Made by a program: the position numbers and the translations under genes
Assembly (NCBI RefSeq): GCF_900177415.1
Contig: NZ_FXAF01000006.1
Coordinates: forward strand, 1,078,001 to 1,142,000
Source: Xaviernesmea oryzae
Lineage (GTDB): Bacteria > Pseudomonadota > Alphaproteobacteria > Rhizobiales > Rhizobiaceae
DNA: 64,000 bases
Direction: 5' to 3'
The notes under the pieces: generated by a model
The model's input: only the letters and a program-made list of their open reading frames with translations
Told to the model about the DNA's origin: nothing
Database searches by the model: none
In this document: positions 15,801 to 24,717 of the stretch, one piece after another
How the letters are laid out: each line of letters begins with the position of its first letter
How positions within the stretch are numbered: position 1 is the first letter of the stretch

Positions 15801-18506
15801 ATGCCCGACGACAGTCGCGACATCGATAACAGACCATCCCCGGACGCTCTTCTGGAGCATGCCGAACGTGAATCGCGCGGGCGGCTGAAGATCTTTCTCG
15901 GCGCGGCGCCCGGTGTCGGCAAGACCTACGAGATGCTGATGTCCGGCCGCGCCCGCAAGGCGGATGGCGTGGATGTGGTGATCGGCGTCGTCGAGACCCA
16001 CGGCCGCCGGGAGACCGGGGTACTGGTCGAAGGTTTCGAGGTCATTCCGCGCAAGAAGATCGACTACCGCGGCCAGCAGCTCGAGGAAATGGATATCGAT
16101 GCGATCATAGCCCGGCGTCCGGCTCTGGTTCTGGTCGATGAGCTGGCCCATACCAATGCCGCCGGCAGCCGCCATCCCAAGCGCTACATGGACGTGCAGG
16201 AGATTCTGTCCCAGGGCATCGACGTCTATTCGACGCTCAACATCCAGCATGTCGAAAGCCTGAACGACGTCGTGGCGCAGATCACCCGCGTTCGCGTGCG
16301 CGAGACGGTTCCGGACCTGATCATCGACCGGGCCGACGACGTCGAGATCATCGACATCACCCCGGATGATCTCATCAAGCGGCTGAAGGACGGCAAGGTC
16401 TATGTGCCGGCGACGGCCCGGCGGGCGATCGAGAACTATTTTTCGCCGGGCAACCTGACGGCCTTGCGTGAACTCGCCCTGCGCCGCACGGCCCAGCGGG
16501 TGGACGAGCAGCTCCTGAACCACATGCAGGCGCATGCGATTTCCGGCCCGTGGGCGGCGGGTGACCGCGTGCTGGTCTGCCTCGATCACAGCCGCGGCGG
16601 CGCGGGTCTCGTCCGTTACGCCCGGCGGCAGGCCGACCGCCTCAGGGCGCCCTGGGCGGCGCTGCATCTCGAAACGCCGCAATCGGCGGGCCTTTCCGAC
16701 GAGGACAAGGACCGGCTGGCCACCAATATGCGGCTCGCCCAGCAGCTCGGCGCGGAGACCGTGACGCTGCCGGCGCTCCATCCTTCGCGCGAGATCATCG
16801 CCTATGCGAACGCCAACAACTTCACCCATATCGTCGTCGGCCGGCCGGCCAAATCGCGCTGGCGCCAGCTCTGGCAGGGCTCGGTCACCCACGATCTGAT
16901 CCGCTACGCGGGCGATATCAGTGTGCATGTCATCTCCGGCGATGCGAAGGAGAGCGAGCCGCACCGCGGGGTAAAGGCCGCCCAGCCGCCGAAACCCTTC
17001 CGCATCAAGCCCTATATCAACAGTACGCTCTTCGTAGCGCTTGCCATCGCAGCCGGCGTTTTGCTCGATCAGACGCTCGACGTCCAAAACCTGGCGCTCG
17101 TCTTCCTCATGGCCGTGCTCGCGGCGGCCGTGCGCGGCGGGCTGGGGCCGGGGCTTTTCGCTTCGCTGCTCGGCGCCCTGTCCTTCAACTTCTTCTTCCT
17201 CGAGCCGCGCTATACTTTCACCGTCCGCGATCCGGAAAGCCTCGTCGCCCTGTTCTTCTATCTCGGCGTCGCCGTCGTCGCCTCCAATCTCACGGCCGCC
17301 GTGCAGCGGCAGGCCGCCGCCGCCCGCCAGCGGGCGCGCACCACGGAGGACCTCTATCTCTTTTCCAAGAAACTTGCCGGCACCGGCACGCTGGACGACG
17401 TGCTGTGGGCGACCGCTTTCCAGATCGCCTCTATGCTGAAGGTGCGGGTGGTCATCCTGCTGCCGGAGAACGGCTCGATCGCCGTAAAGGCGGGGTATCC
17501 CCCCGACGACACATTGGTCGACGCCGATATCGCCGCCGCCAAATGGGCTTGGGAGCACAACCGCCCCGCCGGCCGTGCCGCCGATACGCTGCCGGGTGCC
17601 AAGCGCCTCTACCTGCCGATGCGCACCGGCCGGGAGGCAGTCGGTGTCATCGGTCTCGACAACGACAAGCAGGGACCGCTCCTGACCCCCGAGCAGCAGC
17701 GGCTTTTCGATGCGCTGGCGGACCAGGCGGCGCTCGCCATCGAGCGCATTCAGCTCGTCTCGGACGTCGACAGGGCGAAGCTCGCGGCCGAAACCGACCG
17801 ATTGCGCACTGCGCTTCTGACCTCCATCTCGCACGATCTCAAGACGCCGCTGGCGGCGATCATGGGCTCGGCCGGTACGCTGAAGGATTTCGGCGCCGAT
17901 ATTCCCGAAGAGGCGCGCGCCGAGCTTTTGACCAGCGTGGTCGACGAATCCGAGCGGCTGAACCGCTTCATCTCCAACCTGCTCGACATGACCCGCATCG
18001 GCTCGGGTGCCATGGAGCCGAACTACGCCTTCCATTTCGCAGGCGACATCGTCGGCACGGCCTTGAGCCGGGCGGCCAAGATCACCGCGCGGCACAAGGT
18101 TCATGTCGGCATTCCGGAAGACCTGCCGATGCTGAAGGTCGATCCGGTCCTGTTCGAACAGGTCCTCTTCAACCTGATCGACAACGCCGCCAAATATGCG
18201 CCCGATGGAACCATGATCGATATCCGCGGCTGGCGGGACGGCGGCTCGATCCTCATTTCGGTCATGGACGAGGGTCCCGGCATCCCGCCGGGCGACATTG
18301 AACGCATCTTCGACAGCTTCTATCGTGTGAGGAAGGGCGACCATGTGCGGGCCGGCACCGGCCTCGGGCTTGCCATCTGCCGCGGTTTCATCGAGGCCAT
18401 GGGCGGCACGATCCGCGCCGCCAACCGGTCGGACCGCGCCGGCGCGATCTTCACGATCCGCATGCCGGTCCAGGCCGAAACGCCCATATTGGGAGAGCAG
18501 GAATGA
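15801..18506 (+). CDS. kdpD: Sensor histidine kinase KdpD
   Basis: The 901-residue sensor has the full KdpD architecture. The N-terminal KdpD domain carries the Walker A motif GAAPGVGKTYEML at about residues 31-43. A Usp-like domain at about 250-370 contains VLVCLDHSRGG. Four membrane spans lie at about 400-500, followed by a GAF region. The HisKA box SISHDLKTPLAAIMG has His678, and the ATPase domain has NLIDNAAKYAP, DEGPGIP and GTGLGLAICRGF. It senses low K+ and phosphorylates KdpE. Its stop overlaps the kdpE start by four bases (ATGA), which implies translational coupling. Confidence 0.97.
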   Translation: MPDDSRDIDNRPSPDALLEHAERESRGRLKIFLGAAPGVGKTYEMLMSGRARKADGVDVVIGVVETHGRRETGVLVEGFEVIPRKKIDYRGQQLEEMDIDAIIARRPALVLVDELAHTNAAGSRHPKRYMDVQEILSQGIDVYSTLNIQHVESLNDVVAQITRVRVRETVPDLIIDRADDVEIIDITPDDLIKRLKDGKVYVPATARRAIENYFSPGNLTALRELALRRTAQRVDEQLLNHMQAHAISGPWAAGDRVLVCLDHSRGGAGLVRYARRQADRLRAPWAALHLETPQSAGLSDEDKDRLATNMRLAQQLGAETVTLPALHPSREIIAYANANNFTHIVVGRPAKSRWRQLWQGSVTHDLIRYAGDISVHVISGDAKESEPHRGVKAAQPPKPFRIKPYINSTLFVALAIAAGVLLDQTLDVQNLALVFLMAVLAAAVRGGLGPGLFASLLGALSFNFFFLEPRYTFTVRDPESLVALFFYLGVAVVASNLTAAVQRQAAAARQRARTTEDLYLFSKKLAGTGTLDDVLWATAFQIASMLKVRVVILLPENGSIAVKAGYPPDDTLVDADIAAAKWAWEHNRPAGRAADTLPGAKRLYLPMRTGREAVGVIGLDNDKQGPLLTPEQQRLFDALADQAALAIERIQLVSDVDRAKLAAETDRLRTALLTSISHDLKTPLAAIMGSAGTLKDFGADIPEEARAELLTSVVDESERLNRFISNLLDMTRIGSGAMEPNYAFHFAGDIVGTALSRAAKITARHKVHVGIPEDLPMLKVDPVLFEQVLFNLIDNAAKYAPDGTMIDIRGWRDGGSILISVMDEGPGIPPGDIERIFDSFYRVRKGDHVRAGTGLGLAICRGFIEAMGGTIRAANRSDRAGAIFTIRMPVQAETPILGEQE

Positions 18507-19195
18507 CGAATACCGCCGTGCGCGTCCTGATCGTCGACGACGAGCCCCCGATCCGCAAGCTGCTCCGCGTCGGCCTGTCCACGCAGGATTACGCCGTCAG
18601 CGAGGCGATGAACGCCAAGGTCGCGATCGATCTCGTCAAGACCGACAAGCCGGACCTGATCATCCTCGATCTCGGCTTGCCGGATATGCCCGGCCACGAC
18701 CTGCTCGCGAGATGGCGAGGCGAGGGGCTTGACCTTCCGATCGTCATCCTGTCGAGCCGTACCGACGAGGCCGGCATCGTCAAGGCGCTGGAGCTCGGCG
18801 CCGACGATTACGTCACGAAACCCTTCGGCATGAACGAGCTTGTCGCCCGCATCCGCGTGGCGCTCCGCCATCGCCTGCAGAGCCAGGGCGAGAAGCCCGT
18901 CTTCCAGACCGGCGAACTCTCCGTCGATCTCGTCAAGCGCATCGTGAAAGTGGCCGGCAAGGAAGTGAAGCTCTCGCCGAAGGAATACGACATCCTGCGC
19001 ATTCTCGTGCAGCACGCCGGCAAGGTGCTCACCCACCGCTTCCTGCTGGAGCACGTCTGGGACGGCCTGACCGACGTGCAATACTTGCGCGTCTACGTGC
19101 GCCAGCTCCGCCAGAAGATCGAAAAGACGCCTGATCAGCCGCAATACATCCTCACCGAGACCGGCGTCGGCTACCGGCTCCAGGAAGGCCAATAG
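18503..19195 (+). CDS. kdpE: Response regulator KdpE
   Basis: The 230-residue OmpR/PhoB-type regulator has a receiver domain with the acidic pair in VLIVDDEPPIRKLL, phospho-acceptor Asp56 in LIILDLGLPDMPGHD and the conserved Lys in ADDYVTKPFGMNEL. A winged-helix DNA-binding domain includes LSPKEYDILRILVQHAGKV and RVYVRQLRQKIE. It overlaps kdpD by four bases and is expected to activate kdpFABC. The EIIA-Ntr-like gene follows 33 bp downstream. Confidence 0.97.
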   Translation: MTNTAVRVLIVDDEPPIRKLLRVGLSTQDYAVSEAMNAKVAIDLVKTDKPDLIILDLGLPDMPGHDLLARWRGEGLDLPIVILSSRTDEAGIVKALELGADDYVTKPFGMNELVARIRVALRHRLQSQGEKPVFQTGELSVDLVKRIVKVAGKEVKLSPKEYDILRILVQHAGKVLTHRFLLEHVWDGLTDVQYLRVYVRQLRQKIEKTPDQPQYILTETGVGYRLQEGQ

Positions 19196-19228
19196 GCAAT
19201 TCGTTTTCCAATCGATGGACATATCCTC

Positions 19229-19678
19229 ATGAACCTCCGTGATCATCTCCCGCCGGAGAATATCGTGCTCGACCTCGCACCCCCTTCGAAGGCGATCCTG
19301 ATCAAGCAGCTTTCCGCCCTGGCGGCGGAAAGACTGGCGCTCGATGCGGGCGGCATCGCCCGGGCTCTGACCAGCCGGGAAAACCTGGGGTCCACCGGCA
19401 TCGGCGGCGGCGTTGCCATCCCGCATGCTGGCGTGAAGGGTATCGACCGGCATTTCTGCCTGTTCGCCCGGCTGGCGAAGCCGGTCGATTTCGAAGCCGT
19501 GGACGAGCAGCCGGTCGATCTCGTCTTCCTGCTCCTGAACCCGGAAAACCGGTGGGATCACCTGAACATCCTCTCCTGCATCGCGCGTCGCATGCGGGAA
19601 GAGGAGACGGCTGCGGCCATCCGGCGCGCGGCGGACCCGCAGGATGTCTATTCGCGGCTTTGCCATGTGGATTCATGA
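19229..19678 (+). CDS. PTS EIIA-Ntr-like (PtsN-type) protein linked to kdpDE
   Basis: The 149-residue single EIIA domain belongs to the fructose/mannitol/Ntr class. It has the NPr-dependent phosphorylation site His66 in GIGGGVAIPHAGVKG and the downstream block DEQPVDLVFLLLNPE with LNILSCIARRM. It starts 33 bp after kdpE and reads as the last gene of the kdp regulatory unit. In E. coli unphosphorylated PtsN binds KdpD and raises kdp expression, so a dedicated paralogue here probably tunes KdpD. That link is inferred from the family and position. It is not the usual ptsN, which sits next to rpoN and hpf. Confidence 0.88.
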   Translation: MNLRDHLPPENIVLDLAPPSKAILIKQLSALAAERLALDAGGIARALTSRENLGSTGIGGGVAIPHAGVKGIDRHFCLFARLAKPVDFEAVDEQPVDLVFLLLNPENRWDHLNILSCIARRMREEETAAAIRRAADPQDVYSRLCHVDS

Positions 19679-19880
19679 TGGGTGATGAACATCAGACGGG
19701 CGATTGCCGGCCATGGCCTGTCTCCTGCGTTCTATCATCGAGGCCTAAGGGAGGCTAGATTTCGCGCTTGACGCCGGCCCGCATGGGGGTACTAAGCATT
19801 ATCCCGCAGCGACGGCCGTTTGACCGCCGAACATCCATCCCTATCGTGTTCGCCTCATAAGCGTTCCCAGGTGAAAACCC

Positions 19881-21344
19881 ATGACTCATCCACGCTCCAA
19901 CCGGGCGCTGGTCATCGCGGCCGTGATGGCAAGCATGGCGATGATCGCAATCGAAGCGACGATCGTTTCGACGGCCATGCCGCAGATCGCCGCCCAGCTC
20001 GGCCAGTTGAACCTCTACAGCTGGGTCTTCTCGTCCTTCCTGCTGGCCCAGACCGCCATGACCGTGGTGTTCGGCAAGCTCTCCGACATTTATGGCCGCA
20101 AGCCGATCATCCTGTTCGGCATCGTGGTCTTTCTGGTCGCTTCCGTTCTTGCCGGTTTCGCCTGGTCCATGCCCTCGATGATCGCCTTCCGGCTCCTGCA
20201 GGGCATCGGCGCCGGAGCGCTCCAGCCGGTCACCATGACGGTGGTGGGCGATCTTTTCCCGGGTGCCGAACGCGGCAAGGTTCAGGGCTATCTTGCAAGC
20301 GTCTGGGCGCTTTCGGCCGTCGTCGGACCGCTTCTCGGCAGCGTCATCGTCCATAATCTGCCCTGGGCCTGGGTCTTCTGGATCAACATCCCGATCGGCC
20401 TTCTGGCGCTTGCCGGCTTCATCGCTTTCCTGCACGAGGAAAAGCAGTCCCGGACCACGTCGATCGATGTTCTCGGCGCAGGTCTCTTCGCGGTCGCCAT
20501 CGCCTCGCTGATGGTCGCGCTCACGGAATCGGCGGGGGCCGCGGCATATACCCTCGCCGCGATCGTGATCTTCGTCGTCAGTTTTGCCCTGTTCCTCTGG
20601 CAGGAACGCCGGGCCGAAGCGCCCATGGTCTCGCTGGATCTCTGGCGCCAGCGGCCGATCGCCGCCGCCAACGGCGCGACCTTCCTCGCCAGCATGGCGA
20701 TCATGGGGCTAACGACCTTCCTGCCCATGTATGTCCAGACCGTGCTGAACCGCTCGGCTGTCGTGGCTGGCTTCGCGCTCACCATGCTGCTCATCGGCTG
20801 GCCGCTCGCCGCGACGCTCGCCTCCCGCCTGTTTCCGCGTTTCGGCCTGCGGCGCATGATGATCTTCGGCAGCGCGTGCATTCCGGCCGGAGCTCTTCTC
20901 CTCGTGCTCCTGTCTCCGCAAAGCTCGCCGGTCCAGGCCGGCGCAGGCTCGCTCGTCATGGGCTTCGGCATGGGCCTCATCAGCATCTGCTCGCTGGTCA
21001 TCATCCAGGAAAGCGTCGGCTGGTCAGAGCGCGGCAGCGCCACGGCCTCCAACATCTTCGCCCGCAATCTCGGCAGCACGCTCGGCGCCGCGGTGCTCGG
21101 GGCGGTGCTGAGCTACGGCCTTGCCCACACGGCCGGAGCCGATCCGGTCACCTCGGATCAGTTGCGCAGCCTTCTGGAAGAGACCGGCGCAGCGCTCGCG
21201 GCCGAATCGCCGATCCGGCTCGTCCTGCAGGACGCACTCCACCTGACCTTCATCGTCATGTTCCTCATCGCGGCTCTCATCGTCCTCGCCTGTCTCTACG
21301 TGCCGGGCGTGGTGCGGCATGCGGAGCCGGTGCGGGAAAGCTGA
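19881..21344 (+). CDS. MFS exporter, DHA2 (14-span) family
   Basis: The 487-residue protein has about fourteen membrane segments. The DHA2 motif A variant GKLSDIYGRKPIILFG lies between spans 2 and 3, motif B RLLQGIGAGALQPV follows, and the antiporter motif C region is ASVWALSAVVGPLLGSVI. Early helices carry MAMIAIEATIVSTAMPQIA, a pattern typical of EmrB/QacA drug:proton antiporters. The substrate is unknown. It stands alone, convergent with the PAS gene. Confidence 0.9.
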   Translation: MTHPRSNRALVIAAVMASMAMIAIEATIVSTAMPQIAAQLGQLNLYSWVFSSFLLAQTAMTVVFGKLSDIYGRKPIILFGIVVFLVASVLAGFAWSMPSMIAFRLLQGIGAGALQPVTMTVVGDLFPGAERGKVQGYLASVWALSAVVGPLLGSVIVHNLPWAWVFWINIPIGLLALAGFIAFLHEEKQSRTTSIDVLGAGLFAVAIASLMVALTESAGAAAYTLAAIVIFVVSFALFLWQERRAEAPMVSLDLWRQRPIAAANGATFLASMAIMGLTTFLPMYVQTVLNRSAVVAGFALTMLLIGWPLAATLASRLFPRFGLRRMMIFGSACIPAGALLLVLLSPQSSPVQAGAGSLVMGFGMGLISICSLVIIQESVGWSERGSATASNIFARNLGSTLGAAVLGAVLSYGLAHTAGADPVTSDQLRSLLEETGAALAAESPIRLVLQDALHLTFIVMFLIAALIVLACLYVPGVVRHAEPVRES

Positions 21345-21375
21345 GCTTCGCCGGGGCGCATCTAGGTGAGGGCGA

Positions 21376-21813
21376 TCAAAATGATTCGTCGGGATGGGAA
21401 TGTGGGGCCAGGTGGTTCCCATTGGCCACCGTCGGCCTCGGCTCGCTGATCCGTATCCGCTCGATCGTGCCGCTGCACAGGGTCGGCAGGCCGTCTTGAA
21501 CGCGGTAACAATGGCCATACACCGTTACCCAGCGGGGCTCTAAGTCGCCATCGCAGAGCAGCCGATGGGATTCGCACCAAGACGAAGCGTTGAGGATGGA
21601 TTTGTGCACCTTTTCCGCCAGGTTCGCTCTGTCTTCGGGATGAACGAGATTGAGATACTCGATGATCGAGATGCCCTCGTCCATGAGTGCCGCGGGCAAT
21701 TTCAGAATATGCGCGAGATTGGTATCCCCCCACAGCCGGTCGAGCACGATATCCCATGTGAATGATCCCGGACTGAGTGTGGCATCGTTTCCACCTTTCA
21801 GGAACATATCCAT
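21376..21813 (-). CDS. Single-domain PAS protein
   Basis: The 145-residue product is essentially one PAS fold of the PAS_3-like class. It begins with the FTWDIVLDRLWGDTNLAHIL core, continues with GISIIEYLNLVHPEDRANL (the HPED turn is typical) and ends with a beta sheet, EPRWVTVYGHCYRVQDG. No kinase, GGDEF or methyl-accepting output domain is attached, so it may work through a partner. The ATG at 21813 is preferred because a GGGGGG tract lies just upstream and the domain starts there; an in-frame codon at 21936 would add a Cys-rich unrelated tail. Confidence 0.72.
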   Translation of the reverse strand: MDMFLKGGNDATLSPGSFTWDIVLDRLWGDTNLAHILKLPAALMDEGISIIEYLNLVHPEDRANLAEKVHKSILNASSWCESHRLLCDGDLEPRWVTVYGHCYRVQDGLPTLCSGTIERIRISEPRPTVANGNHLAPHSHPDESF

Positions 21814-22048
21814 GACCGACCCCCCGCATGATCCAGCTTGGAACATGAAGTTAAAACAACAAGAAGCCGAATGCACGCCCCTTTGGAACAAAAGGTCCGC
21901 TCGATGGCGTTTGTCCGGCCGTTCCGGCGTTGTCATTGCCGGTTGGGCGAACGATGGGTGCTCGAAACCGAAAGAAAAGGGGAGGCCCGGTGGCGCTGCC
22001 GAAGTGTCGGCGCCCGATTTTCATCCGGCTGATTCGTTGTGGAAATTA

Positions 22049-22122
22049 TGGCTGGGGAACCTGGATTCGAACCAAGATCGACGGAGTCAGAGTCCGCTGT
22101 TCTACCATTGAACTATTCCCCA
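22049..22122 (-). tRNA. tRNA-Gln (CTG anticodon)
   Basis: On the minus strand the sequence folds as a complete tRNA of 74 nt with encoded CCA. The acceptor TGGGGAA pairs with TTCCCCA, giving the weak U1:A72 pair and G73 discriminator expected for glutamine. The D arm starts GTTC, the anticodon loop is CTCTGAC with CTG at 34-36, and the T loop is TTCGAAT. Confidence 0.97.
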
Positions 22123-22162
22123 GCAGGAGCGGCCGATGAGGCGGCTCGGCTGGTGTGCGGCG

Positions 22163-22190
22163 CTTATAAACAAAAGCAGGCGGATTGCAA
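22163..22190 (-). promoter_or_regulatory. Candidate sigma-70 promoter of tRNA-Gln
   Basis: On the minus strand TTGCAA (22185-22190) and TATAAG (22163-22168) are 16 bp apart. The -10 box lies 40 bp before the mature 5' end of tRNA-Gln. Confidence 0.5.
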
Positions 22191-22401
22191 ATACCGATTT
22201 CGAAAAAAATCGAAGGCTTCGGTGTCTGCCCTTTGGCATCGCATGCTCGCAAAAAGGCGAGCAGGGAAGGCTTCCGCGACGTGGCCGGCAAAAAGCCGTT
22301 GGCGAAAACGCACCGGGCTGTTATCTTCGCGTCAACGAAACAATCAGACGCCAGCGGCATGCCTTTTCAAGGCCTTGCGCGGCGAGACGGATATTGAAGT
22401 G

Positions 22402-23985
22402 ATGGACCCCGATAGCGGCGCCAAGCCGCCGGAAGGCGGGGCGTCGGCGGCACCGCGCGGTGAGGGGCGATCCTCCCGGCGCAGGAAGGCGAAGCGGAAC
22501 GGCAAGCGTCGTGACGCGGCGCCCGTCAACCATTCGGGTTCGGCCGGTTCGGTCACCCCTGCGGGACGCCCTCACGCCCAGGAACCAAACCCGATGGCGC
22601 GTAAGCGCAAGCGGCGCCGTGCCAAATCCGGTGGCGCTCCCCGGCCGGCGGAGGGCTCTGCCGCGCCTGCCGTGGCGGATCAGGTTCAGGCCCGCTCCCA
22701 GACCGAGCCGCAATCGCATCCCGGCAAATCCCGCAACCGGCGCAAGAAGAATCGTGGCGGTCGCGGTCTGCAGGGCCGGCCGCTGATGCCCGCCAAGGCG
22801 GCGCCGGGCGCCGCCAAGCTCCCGGCACCAGCCGTTGCACGGCCGGCATCGGCAAAGGATGCGAAGGGCAGGGCGGGTGAAGCCTCCGCCCCGGATGCGC
22901 GGGCGGAAAAGACCGCCTATGTCAACGATCTCTACGCGGCGCTCGATCTCGGCACCAACAATTGCCGCCTTCTGGTCGCCCAGCCGACGAGACCTGGCCA
23001 GTTCCGGGTCGTCGATGCATTTTCGCGCATCGTCCGCCTGGGCGAGGGGCTGGGTGCCAGCCGCCGGCTCTCGCCGGAAGCCATGGACCGCGCCGTCGAG
23101 GCGCTGCGCATCTGCGCCGCCAAGCTTGCCAACAAGCCGATCCGCCGCATGCGCCTCATTGCGACCGAGGCCTGCCGTTCCGCCGAAAACGGCGAGGCTT
23201 TCCTGGCCCGCGTGACGGCCGAGACCGGGTTGAAGCTGGAGATCATCGACCGGGAAACGGAGGCGCGGCTCGCTGTCTCCGGCTGCTCTTCGCTGGTCGG
23301 CCGCGAGGCGCGTTCCGTCGTGCTTTTCGATATCGGCGGCGGCTCGTCCGAAATCGCCGTCATCCGCATCGGCGACAACCGGTCGAGCCGGCTTGCCAAT
23401 CACATCACGCACTGGACGTCCCTGCCGGTCGGCGTCGTCACGCTGTCGGAACGGCATGGCGGCCGTGACGTCACGCCGGACGTCTTCGCCGCCATGGTGG
23501 CGGAGGTCGAAGGCATGCTTGCCGGTTTCGACTGCCCGCCGCTCGCTTTCTCCCGCCGCCAGGGCGCCGAGGATTTCCACCTGATCGGCACCTCGGGCAC
23601 GGTGACGACGCTCGCCGGCGTGCATCTCGACCTGCCGCGCTATGACCGCCGCAAGGTGGATGGCCTTTGGCTCTCCGATGCGGAGGTGAGCGCCATGCAG
23701 GCGAAGCTGCTCTCCTGGGATTTCGCCGGCCGCGCCGCCAACCCCTGCATCGGGCCGGACAGGGCCGACCTCGTGCTGGCCGGTTGCGCCATTCTGGAGG
23801 CGATCCGCCGCCGCTGGCCGAGCCCGCGCATGCGGGTCGCCGATCGCGGGCTGCGCGAAGGGCTTTTGACCGACATGATGGCCGATGACGGCGTGTGGCG
23901 CCGCCTGCGTCCGCGTCGCCCGGGATCCAATCAGGGTGGGGCCCATCCGGGTGCCTCCGGTCATGAAGAGGCGGGAGCAAGCTGA
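22402..23985 (+). CDS. ppx: Exopolyphosphatase / pppGpp phosphohydrolase family protein with a basic N-terminal extension
   Basis: The 527-residue protein has a Ppx/GppA domain from about residue 172. It starts [17 protein letters not shown] and carries the second phosphate-loop motif [13 protein letters not shown] and [16 protein letters not shown]. The family hydrolyses terminal phosphates of polyphosphate or pppGpp. The first 160 residues are low-complexity, rich in Arg, Lys, Pro and Ala (for example [12 protein letters not shown]), and probably disordered. The frame is open further upstream through tRNA-Gln, so ATG 22402 (or 22594) is the realistic start. The stop overlaps rlmE by one base. 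Confidence 0.85.
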   Translation: MDPDSGAKPPEGGASAAPRGEGRSSRRRKAKRNGKRRDAAPVNHSGSAGSVTPAGRPHAQEPNPMARKRKRRRAKSGGAPRPAEGSAAPAVADQVQARSQTEPQSHPGKSRNRRKKNRGGRGLQGRPLMPAKAAPGAAKLPAPAVARPASAKDAKGRAGEASAPDARAEKTAYVNDLYAALDLGTNNCRLLVAQPTRPGQFRVVDAFSRIVRLGEGLGASRRLSPEAMDRAVEALRICAAKLANKPIRRMRLIATEACRSAENGEAFLARVTAETGLKLEIIDRETEARLAVSGCSSLVGREARSVVLFDIGGGSSEIAVIRIGDNRSSRLANHITHWTSLPVGVVTLSERHGGRDVTPDVFAAMVAEVEGMLAGFDCPPLAFSRRQGAEDFHLIGTSGTVTTLAGVHLDLPRYDRRKVDGLWLSDAEVSAMQAKLLSWDFAGRAANPCIGPDRADLVLAGCAILEAIRRRWPSPRMRVADRGLREGLLTDMMADDGVWRRLRPRRPGSNQGGAHPGASGHEEAGAS

Positions 23986-24716
23986 TGACGAAACCCCCCG
24001 TTGCCGGCAATCGCACCGGCCGCAAGCTCGGCCAGAAGGTGAAGAAGGGCAAGCTCAAGGCCTCCTCCCGCCGCTGGATCGAGCGCCACATCAACGATCC
24101 CTATGTGCAGCGCGCCAAGCTCGAAGGATATCGCGCTCGCGCCGCTTTCAAGCTCCTGGAGATCGACGAGAAGCATCACATCCTGAAGGGCGCCCGGCGG
24201 ATCATAGACCTGGGCGCCGCACCCGGCAGCTGGTCGCAGATCGCCGCCAAGGTGACCAGTTCGACGGATGAGGATATCCGCGTCGCGGCGATCGATTTCC
24301 TGGAGATGGCGCCGCTGCCGGGCGTCAGGATCCTGCAGCTCGACTTCCTGGACCCCGAAGCGCCGCGTCTGCTCATGGAGGCGATCGGCGGCACGCCGGA
24401 CCTCGTCCTTTCGGACATGGCGGCGCCCACGACCGGCCACCAGAAGACGGATCACCTGCGCACCATGCATCTTTGCGAGGTGGCGGCGCATTTCGCCGTC
24501 GAAGTTCTGGGCGAAGGCGGCCATTTCCTGGCCAAGACCTTCCAGGGCGGCACGGAACGCGAGCTGCTCAACATGCTGAAGCAGAATTTCAGGCAGGTCA
24601 TCCACGTGAAGCCCGGTGCCTCGCGCGCCGAATCGGTCGAGATGTTCCTGCTCGCCAAGCATTTCAAGGGCCGCAAGGCGGAGGATGCCGGAATCGAAGC
24701 CGGCGATCAGGCCTGA
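23985..24716 (+). CDS. rlmE: 23S rRNA (uridine-2552-2'-O)-methyltransferase RlmE
   Basis: The 243-residue RrmJ/FtsJ-type SAM methyltransferase modifies U2552 of 23S rRNA late in 50S assembly. It carries the SAM motif [14 protein letters not shown] and catalytic tetrad residues, seen as Lys in [13 protein letters not shown], Asp in [13 protein letters not shown] and Lys in [11 protein letters not shown] basic N-terminus ([19 protein letters not shown]) is suited to rRNA binding. It starts within the ppx stop codon (TGATG), so the two are translationally coupled, an arrangement I recall as common in rhizobia. Confidence 0.95.
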   Translation: MTKPPVAGNRTGRKLGQKVKKGKLKASSRRWIERHINDPYVQRAKLEGYRARAAFKLLEIDEKHHILKGARRIIDLGAAPGSWSQIAAKVTSSTDEDIRVAAIDFLEMAPLPGVRILQLDFLDPEAPRLLMEAIGGTPDLVLSDMAAPTTGHQKTDHLRTMHLCEVAAHFAVEVLGEGGHFLAKTFQGGTERELLNMLKQNFRQVIHVKPGASRAESVEMFLLAKHFKGRKAEDAGIEAGDQA

Positions 24717-24717
24717 C

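Noticed and set aside
12915..18344. A very long open frame (over 1,800 codons) antisense to kdpB, kdpC and kdpD
   Set aside because: It is a by-product of high GC3 in the sense genes. The predicted protein is unnaturally rich in Arg, Asp, Gly and His, with no domain, and the sense genes are certain.
22039..22401. Extension of the ppx frame upstream through tRNA-Gln
   Set aside because: A coding frame cannot sensibly cover a functional tRNA on the other strand together with its promoter; the later ATG is preferred.
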